Positions 58,651 through 64,000 of a DNA stretch of 64,000 nucleotides are shown here, piece after piece. Both the position numbers and the translations under genes were made by a program. Position 1 is the stretch's first letter, and the number at the start of each line of letters is the position of its first letter. Origin of the DNA: Asaia bogorensis NBRC 16594 (lineage in GTDB: Bacteria; Pseudomonadota; Alphaproteobacteria; Acetobacterales; Acetobacteraceae); contig NZ_AP014690.1 of the NCBI RefSeq assembly GCF_001547995.1, forward strand, positions 1,174,001-1,238,000, given 5' to 3'. The notes below the pieces were generated by a model. It worked only from the letters and a program-made list of their open reading frames with translations, did no database searches and was not told the DNA's origin.

Positions 58651-59548
58651 GTGTCCGGGCTTCACGAAGCGCCGGGGCCCTTCCAATCACATAATCGAAT
58701 ATCATGTGGGGCAGCGTCAGAGCGGCCAGAAGCTGGAACGTGACAGCGATCATTCGCGGTGCCAGCGGCCCTGCGTAGAACGGCACCATGACGGCCCCGA
58801 TGCCTAGCGAGGCAAATGTGAGCGGCAGGCTGCGATAGAATGCGTGACCCGCTGAACTGAGACGGCACCAGCGACAGTCAGCTATGAGTGATGCGATATG
58901 CGCCGGCGCGTGCTGGAACACAAAATAGATCATGAACGCCTGCAGCGGTGGCAACACTGCGAACGGCACAATCAGCCCGACCAGCGACCATAAGCGCCTC
59001 ATGCGCGTCGCGGGAGGACTGACGCCTAGCCACGCGCTGGCGCAGAGGGCCCAGACGGGAAACAGAACGATCAGCCATGATGGCGGTACGGCGAGATGAA
59101 CAGGCGGCGCCATGGCACTCAGCAGCGCTGCCGTGGCTTCTGGCTGGAATACGGAGGGGAGGATCAATGGTGCCCCTCCAAGGACAAACCCGGCCAGCAG
59201 CGAAGAACCGTTGTCGCGCATCTCACCGCCAAAATGCCAGACGGACAGAGCCAGAAACAGATTGAGCGTGATGAAGGGCACGACATGCCAAGCGACGAGT
59301 ACGAGCCCGACGAGCACGAGATAAGGTAACGCAAAAACGGGAAACCAGAGATACCCGAGACGGGGGCGCAGCGCTTGTCGTGCCATCTCTCCGTCAAGCG
59401 CACCATGTGGCAGACCAAAGATGATGATGGTGGCGAGACTGATCAGCACATCATTGGTGAGGATCGCGGCAGCGGCGCAAATTCCCGCACCGCCCCAATA
59501 GAGCGGGGCGAAGAAATCGCGTGGCCCGGTCAATGTCATGAATGTCAT
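58598..59548 (-). CDS. blh: Brp/Blh-type beta-carotene 15,15'-dioxygenase
   Basis: Integral membrane enzyme of 316 residues that cleaves beta-carotene into two retinal molecules. The predicted iron-binding His are H48 (GLPHGALD), H105 (SVWHFGGE), and H213 and H217 (FQHAPAH); their spacings (57 and 4) match the described Blh family. TLPHMIFDYV near residue 280 is another family hallmark. At least seven hydrophobic helices are present. It starts 16 bases after the rhodopsin stop, so the two form an operon. The C-terminal tail extends into the end of recO on the opposite strand. Confidence 0.92.
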   Translation of the reverse strand: MTFMTLTGPRDFFAPLYWGGAGICAAAAILTNDVLISLATIIIFGLPHGALDGEMARQALRPRLGYLWFPVFALPYLVLVGLVLVAWHVVPFITLNLFLALSVWHFGGEMRDNGSSLLAGFVLGGAPLILPSVFQPEATAALLSAMAPPVHLAVPPSWLIVLFPVWALCASAWLGVSPPATRMRRLWSLVGLIVPFAVLPPLQAFMIYFVFQHAPAHIASLIADCRWCRLSSAGHAFYRSLPLTFASLGIGAVMVPFYAGPLAPRMIAVTFQLLAALTLPHMIFDYVIGRAPALREARTPMPGDFPARPHVHPPVP

Positions 59549-59564
59549 GCCGGGCCAGACATCA

Positions 59565-60275
59565 TCAGACCGTGGTCAGTTTACGGTCATCGGACAGGCT
59601 GAGGAAGCCAAACCCGACCTTCGCCAGAACATCCGTGATGGCGATAATGAGCACGCTTGCCGAGTCCGGAACGATGCCAAACCCGTCAGGCGAGAGAGCG
59701 AGAATGATCGGATATACCATCCAGAGCACCGAAAGGATGGTGGCGCTGCGGATATAGGCCGCCTGGACTTCGGGCCGCTCGAGGCGGTTGGCCTGAAGCT
59801 GCGAGACCCAGATGACGTAATACACACCGAGAAACGCCACACAGGAAAGCACGAACCAGATCCAGCGGCTGACCACATTTTCCGAGGCACTGAAGGCGAA
59901 GGCGGTGATGATCATGATCACATCCGCAGCGACTGCGCCGAGCAGCAGATCGGCACGCTTGCGGCCGCGGAACATCCCGAGAAACCCGAGACCGACAAGC
60001 AGAAGCGGGGTTGTAAACACCCAGTCGATATAGCGGCCGAACCAGAAGATGCGGGTCGTGCTGGCGGCGCCTGCGAGTGTGGCGTCCGTCGGCAGGAGCA
60101 CTGCGCCCTGGCCTGTCGCCATGGCGACATACAAACAGCCTGCGATGATGGGGACGATACCGTGAGCAAGGCTCATCACCCCTTCGGTTTCGTTACGACG
60201 TTTGCCAAGCAGCAGCAGCGCCGTCCCACCGGCAAACATGATCAGGGCTGTCAGCCAGAGAACTGTCAGGGTCAT
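59565..60275 (-). CDS. Microbial rhodopsin, probable light-driven proton pump (DTG type)
   Basis: Seven-helix retinal protein of 236 residues in the inner membrane. Helices B, C, F and G align without gaps to bacteriorhodopsin (BR): R81, D84 and T88 in RYIDWVFTTPLLL match R82, D85 and T89; W185/Y188/P189 match W182/Y185/P186; D215 and the Schiff-base K219 in TDVLAKVGFGF match D212 and K216. The cytoplasmic donor position D96 is G95. H38 (SLAHGIVP) aligns with T46 of helix B. L92 at the tuning position predicts green absorption. E194 is D197 and E204 is S207, so the BR proton-release pair is not conserved. No N-terminal signal is seen. blh follows and would supply retinal. Pumping is inferred from the residues. 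Confidence 0.95.
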   Translation of the reverse strand: MTLTVLWLTALIMFAGGTALLLLGKRRNETEGVMSLAHGIVPIIAGCLYVAMATGQGAVLLPTDATLAGAASTTRIFWFGRYIDWVFTTPLLLVGLGFLGMFRGRKRADLLLGAVAADVIMIITAFAFSASENVVSRWIWFVLSCVAFLGVYYVIWVSQLQANRLERPEVQAAYIRSATILSVLWMVYPIILALSPDGFGIVPDSASVLIIAITDVLAKVGFGFLSLSDDRKLTTV

Positions 60276-60519
60276 TATCGCTGTCTTTCACGAGATGAGG
60301 AGAACGATGAACGGTGCCTGACACATAAAGTTGTAATTCGTCTGCCTTGACAGCCATATTTATCGGACCTGATCGCGCCACGGCGTTTCGCTCCGCAGAT
60401 GACGCAGGGGCGGCCACCCGCCGAAGCGTGCCATGCGGGACCGGGAACAAAAACGGGGTATTTGCACTGGACAGGCCGCGCCGCGCCGCCTTATCTGCCC
60501 TCAAACGAAAGGGCGTGGC

Positions 60520-62742
60520 ATGAGTCAGGATCTGGCAGGACATATCGAGGATACCAAACTCGCAGATGCGCTGAGCGAGCGCTATATTGCCTATGCCATG
60601 TCGACAATCATGGCGCGTTCGTTGCCCGATGTGCGCGATGGCATGAAGCCTGTGCATCGGCGCATCCTCTACGCCATGCAGCAGCTCAAGCTGGACCCTA
60701 CGGCGGGTTTCAAGAAATGCGCCCGCGTTGTGGGTGACGTGATCGGTAAGTTCCATCCCCATGGCGACGCCGCCGTGTACGAGGCACTGGTCCGCCTCGC
60801 CCAGGACTTCGCGGTGCGTTATCCGCTTGTCGAGGGGCAGGGCAATTTCGGTTCGATCGACGGCGATAATGCGGCCGCCATGCGTTACACCGAGTCCCGA
60901 CTGACCGCTGTGGCCAAGGCCCTGCTGGAAGGAATCGAGGATGACGCGGTCGATTTCCGTCCGACCTATGACAATGAAGATGCCGAGCCCGTGGTTCTTC
61001 CCGGCGCTTTTCCGAACCTGTTGGCCAATGGCGCGGCCGGGATCGCGGTTGGCATGGCCACCAGTATTCCCCCGCATAACGCCGCCGAGATCTGTCGCGC
61101 TGCACGTCATCTGATCGAGAACCCGCAGGCGCCGGTCGAGGCGCTGATGCAGTTCATGCCGGGACCTGACTTCCCCACCGGCGGCGTGCTGATTGAAGAC
61201 CCGGCCAGCATGGTCACGGCTTACGAGACCGGACGCGGCAGTTTCCGTACCCGCGCACGATGGGAAGTCGAACAGGGACGTTTTGGTACCTGGACCGTGA
61301 TCGTGACCGAGATTCCCTATCAGGTGCAGAAATCGCGCCTGATCGAACAGATCGCGGAGTTGATGGAGCAGAAGAAGCTACCGCTCCTCGCCGATATACG
61401 CGATGAAAGCACGACCGATATCCGCCTGGTCCTCGAACCCAAGACCAAGGGGATCGAGCCGGAAGTGCTGATGGAGACGCTCTTTCGTGTCACGCCGCTG
61501 GAGAGCCGATTCAGCCTGAACATGAACGTGCTGGACGCCAATCGTGTGCCGCGGGTGATGGGGCTGCGTGAAGTCATCCAGTCATGGCTGGACCATCGCG
61601 AGGTCGTTCTCGTTCGCCGTTCGCAGCATCGTCTGAACGCGGTTGAGCGCCGTCTGGAAATCCTCGAAGGGTTTCTGGCCGTTTATCTCAACCTTGATGA
61701 AGTTATCCGCATCATCCGTGAAAGCGACGAGCCGAAGCCCGAATTGATGCGTGTGTTCAGCCTGACGGATCTGCAGGCCGAATATGTGCTGAATATGCGC
61801 CTGCGCTCGCTGCGTCGTCTTGAGGAGATCGAGATACGCAAGGAGCGCGATGCGCTTCTCAAGGAGAAATCCGGGCTCGAAGGATTGCTGGGCAGTGAGC
61901 GCAAACGCTGGACCCGTATCGGCAAGGAGCTCGACGCGACAGCCGCCAGCTTTGGCGAGGGCGCCCTTGGCACCCGACGCACCCAGATTGCGGCACCGCC
62001 CGCGCCGATCGATTTGAGTGCCGCCATACAGGTCGATCGTGAGCCCCTGACCGTGCTCCTCTCACGTGAAGGCTGGGTGAGGGCCGTGAAGGGGCATGGG
62101 ATCGACCCCGAGAGCCACAAGTTCAAGGAAGGTGACGCGTTCGGGCTGGCGCTTGAGTGTCAGAGCACCGATCGTCTCTGCATCCTGGTGAGTGGCGGTC
62201 GGGCCTTCACGCTCAAGGCGGCTGATCTTCCGCGTGGGCGTGGCTTCGGGCAGCCCATTCGCGTTCTGGTCGATCTGCCTCAGGATGAGGATATCGTCTC
62301 TTTCTTCGTGATCGATGAGTCCGGCCGTCACGTTCTGGCCAGCGAAAGCGGACGCGGCATGATTGTGCGTGACGCCGATATGGCCGCTGAAAAACGGACG
62401 GGCAAACAGGTCCTGACGCTGCGTGACGGTGACCGCGCCGGGTTCTGCGTGGCTGTCACTGGTGATCAGATCATCACCATGGGCAGCAACCGCAAGGCGC
62501 TATCCTTTGCCCTTGATGCTTTGCCCGAAATGACAAAGGGCATGGGTGTCACGATCCAGAAGCTCCCGCCGGGTCAGCGCCTTGTCGATCTGCGGGTCTT
62601 TGCCTCGGAAACAGGTCTGGTCTGGCATGAGGGGCAAAAGCCGCGCAGTGACGCCGATCTCGCGTCGATCGTCGGCAAACGAGCGGATCAGGGCAAGGCT
62701 GCCCCGCAATGGATGACCCGCAAGCTCGTGACTAGAAGCTGA
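60520..62742 (+). CDS. parC: DNA topoisomerase IV subunit A
   Basis: Type II topoisomerase subunit of 740 residues that decatenates chromosomes with ParE. The catalytic Tyr is in [10 protein letters not shown], near residue 120; the quinolone-region segment [17 protein letters not shown] precedes it. The C-terminal beta-pinwheel is short and lacks the GyrA box QRRGGKG, which favours ParC over GyrA. ATG 60520 matches the family start; the frame is open upstream to 60433. TTGACA-17-TGATCG beginning near 60347 may be its promoter. It is divergent from the rhodopsin gene (244 bases), and its stop is four bases from that of bpt. Confidence 0.94.
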   Translation: MSQDLAGHIEDTKLADALSERYIAYAMSTIMARSLPDVRDGMKPVHRRILYAMQQLKLDPTAGFKKCARVVGDVIGKFHPHGDAAVYEALVRLAQDFAVRYPLVEGQGNFGSIDGDNAAAMRYTESRLTAVAKALLEGIEDDAVDFRPTYDNEDAEPVVLPGAFPNLLANGAAGIAVGMATSIPPHNAAEICRAARHLIENPQAPVEALMQFMPGPDFPTGGVLIEDPASMVTAYETGRGSFRTRARWEVEQGRFGTWTVIVTEIPYQVQKSRLIEQIAELMEQKKLPLLADIRDESTTDIRLVLEPKTKGIEPEVLMETLFRVTPLESRFSLNMNVLDANRVPRVMGLREVIQSWLDHREVVLVRRSQHRLNAVERRLEILEGFLAVYLNLDEVIRIIRESDEPKPELMRVFSLTDLQAEYVLNMRLRSLRRLEEIEIRKERDALLKEKSGLEGLLGSERKRWTRIGKELDATAASFGEGALGTRRTQIAAPPAPIDLSAAIQVDREPLTVLLSREGWVRAVKGHGIDPESHKFKEGDAFGLALECQSTDRLCILVSGGRAFTLKAADLPRGRGFGQPIRVLVDLPQDEDIVSFFVIDESGRHVLASESGRGMIVRDADMAAEKRTGKQVLTLRDGDRAGFCVAVTGDQIITMGSNRKALSFALDALPEMTKGMGVTIQKLPPGQRLVDLRVFASETGLVWHEGQKPRSDADLASIVGKRADQGKAAPQWMTRKLVTRS

Positions 62743-62746
62743 GTTC

Positions 62747-63544
62747 TCAGGCTGCCCCGGTGGAAGGGGTGTCGTCTTTCGGGCTCGATACCGCGACTGT
62801 CGGTGTCGAGGACCCTGCAGAGGGCGCGCCTGCCAGTCGGTGCCAGTGCCCGTTGCGAAGAATTTCCGCCGGATTGAAGCGTGATTTATAGCCCATCTTC
62901 GTGCTGCCTGGCACCCAGTAGCCGAGATAGAGATAAGGCTTGTTGCGTCGGGCCGTCTCGGCGATCAGCCATAGAATGGATGCCGTACCGTAGGAGCGAT
63001 GGGTCTCTGCCGGGTCATAGAATGTGTAGACCGCCGAGAGACCGTCAGAGAGCATATCGACAAGAGACACGCAGACCAGACGACCATCGCGTGAGCGGAA
63101 CTCGAACAGGCTGGTTTCGACCGGGCTGGTCTCGACCATCGACTGATAATCATCGAGCCCCATGAGGGCCATATCACCATCGCCATGACGATGCGCCTGA
63201 TAGGCCCGGAACAGGGCGTATTGTTCCTCGGTGGCAACGATGGGACGTTCGGTCACAACCAGATCGGCGTGGTCCCGGCGCACCCGGCGCATGGTGCGAT
63301 CCGGGACGAATTCCGCGACAGGGAGCCGGATCGGGATGCAGGACTGGCAACCATGGCATACAGGGGCATAGACAATGCCGTGGCTGCGCCTGAAACCGGC
63401 ACGGGACAGGCGATCGTGAAGCTGGTCGACATCACTGCCGGTCAGCTCGGTCATGACCTTGCGCTCCGTCCTGCCGGGGAGATACGGGCAGGGCGACGGC
63501 TCTGTCGTGTAGAAGAGCTGGGGACGATGAGCTGACATAACCAT
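62747..63544 (-). CDS. bpt: Aspartate/glutamate leucyltransferase (Bpt)
   Basis: Aminoacyl-tRNA protein transferase of 265 residues of the N-degron pathway: it adds Leu to N-terminal Asp or Glu, marking proteins for ClpS/ClpAP. The N-terminal domain has CPYLPGRTERKVMT, YAPVCHGCQSCIPIR with the Cys cluster, and the C-terminal domain has FYDP, SYGTASILW and YLYLGYWVPGSTKMGYK. A strong GAGGAGAGAAAGG precedes ATG 63544. The C-terminal 25 residues are Ser/Pro/Thr-rich. It converges on parC. Confidence 0.93.
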   Translation of the reverse strand: MVMSAHRPQLFYTTEPSPCPYLPGRTERKVMTELTGSDVDQLHDRLSRAGFRRSHGIVYAPVCHGCQSCIPIRLPVAEFVPDRTMRRVRRDHADLVVTERPIVATEEQYALFRAYQAHRHGDGDMALMGLDDYQSMVETSPVETSLFEFRSRDGRLVCVSLVDMLSDGLSAVYTFYDPAETHRSYGTASILWLIAETARRNKPYLYLGYWVPGSTKMGYKSRFNPAEILRNGHWHRLAGAPSAGSSTPTVAVSSPKDDTPSTGAA

Positions 63545-63947
63545 CCTTTCTCTCCTCTGCCTGAAAACGCTTGATAGTGACGCCCCCGCACGGGAGGGCC
63601 ATCGATTGCGTAAGCCTGACTGTCCTGACCGTCGGTTGCTTCCTTTGGACGCAGCAGTGTCGGTCCGATGCCACAGGGCGTTCCAGTCCCATGCGCAGAG
63701 GGCGGCATTGGACTTGTCTCAGCCCCCTATCCAACCGGTATCCTGATCCGGCAGGAGGAGGGTCCGTGAAAGCGCTGCACGATTGTCCGAGCATGTCAGC
63801 AATGCTCCTTGCGGCAGACATCAAGCCCTGCACATCGAGTCCGGCCGGACACGACTTGCGATCACCCTCTCATATTTTACGATGATTTTTCCGGTTGCAA
63901 GATGTCTCTCTTTGAATTCCGGACGAATACGCTAACGTTATGAGAAA
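63545..63947. other. 403-bp gap upstream of bpt without a supported gene
   Basis: Contains the bpt promoter (minus strand) and a perfect 12-bp palindrome GTCCGGCCGGAC at 63839-63850. A plus-strand open frame of 104 codons (63571-63885) has poor composition and no homology I recognise. Confidence 0.6.
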
Positions 63948-64000
63948 TGAGCTGGCCCATTACCCTCTTTGACGTCTTCATGATCCTGCTTCGGCTCGGT
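63948..64000 (+). CDS. Start of an unidentified, probably membrane, protein (cut by window end)
   Basis: ATG 63948 opens a frame reading MSWPITLFDVFMILLRLG to the end of the window. A Trp-containing start followed by a hydrophobic stretch is like the first helix of CvpA-type proteins, but 17 codons are too few to decide. No strong ribosome binding site is visible. Confidence 0.35.

Noticed and set aside
59565-60275. Rhodopsin considered as chloride pump, sodium pump or sensor
   Set aside because: The acceptor Asp and Thr (D84, T88) are those of proton pumps; neither the NDQ nor the NTQ pattern is present, and no transducer gene is linked.
60193-61110. 305-codon minus-strand frame overlapping the starts of rhodopsin and parC
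   Set aside because: Mostly the shadow of parC. Its last part overlaps the rhodopsin start in another frame and shows no domain.
63571-63885. 104-codon plus-strand frame upstream of bpt
   Set aside because: No convincing start, low-complexity Ser/Pro/Arg/Cys content and no family likeness.

Overview
This 64 kb window is a gene-dense chromosomal segment (GC roughly 60%) from an alphaproteobacterium, most likely an acetic acid bacterium (Acetobacteraceae). I infer this from the gene blocks present (DUF177-rpmF-plsX-fabH-ihfA-merR; sufR-BCDS-sufT-sufA; tig/clpP/clpX/lon/hup; birA-coaX-rnj-proS-lolC-lolD-dnaE; rpsB-tsf-recO; parC/bpt) and from the protein sequences. The genus cannot be fixed from the sequence alone. 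There is no rRNA operon, insertion sequence, prophage or CRISPR array. Nearly everything is housekeeping, with a few accessory insertions.

Layout. 1-6.7 kb: the 3' part of an EnvZ-like sensor kinase, a BamE-like lipoprotein (minus strand), then DUF177, ribosomal protein L32, PlsX, FabH, IHF-alpha and a MerR-type regulator, followed by tRNA-Pro(GGG). 7-12.1 kb: an AI-2E-family membrane protein, a DUF3574 lipoprotein and a Nudix hydrolase (minus), divergent from an ATM1-type ABC exporter. 12.2-15 kb: L28 and EF-G. 15.1-20.2 kb: an accessory block with a TetR regulator divergent from a membrane-protein gene broken by an in-frame TAG, then an RbsA/RbsC/RbsB-type sugar ABC importer. 20.2-25.5 kb: a GlsB-like membrane protein, a small exported protein, a highly divergent PEP-carboxylase-family protein and a DUF445 protein. 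25.6-31.6 kb: a complete SUF Fe-S assembly operon. 31.6-37.7 kb: a DEAD-box helicase/RlmD-type methyltransferase pair, a small membrane protein and the NAD(P)HX repair enzyme. 37.8-44.9 kb: tRNA-Leu(UAG), trigger factor, ClpP, ClpX, Lon, HU and tRNA-Val(UAC), a proteostasis cluster. 44.9-55 kb: BirA, CoaX, RNase J, ProRS, LolC, LolD and DnaE. 55-64 kb: a small conserved protein, S2, EF-Ts, RecO, a two-gene light-harvesting cassette on the opposite strand, topoisomerase IV subunit A, and Bpt leucyltransferase.

The most notable content is the light-energy cassette at 58.6-60.3 kb: a microbial rhodopsin followed 16 bp later by a Brp/Blh-type beta-carotene 15,15'-dioxygenase that would make its retinal. 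The rhodopsin has the proton acceptor (D84), T88 and the Schiff-base lysine (K219). The usual carboxylic proton donor on helix C is a glycine (G95), and a histidine (H38) sits on helix B exactly where bacteriorhodopsin has T46. This is the 'DTG plus helix-B histidine' proton-pump type. The cassette lies between recO and parC, and the end of blh overlaps the end of recO by 53 bp. No carotenoid biosynthesis genes are in the window, so beta-carotene would have to be made from elsewhere in the genome.

Other points for a second look: the TAG-interrupted membrane gene with repeated CCTTGTAA elements in the shared promoter region; substitutions at catalytic motifs of the PEPC-like protein; a terminator-like hairpin between rnj and proS; an inverted repeat that brackets the dnaE start codon; and an apparently leaderless promoter for ihfA.
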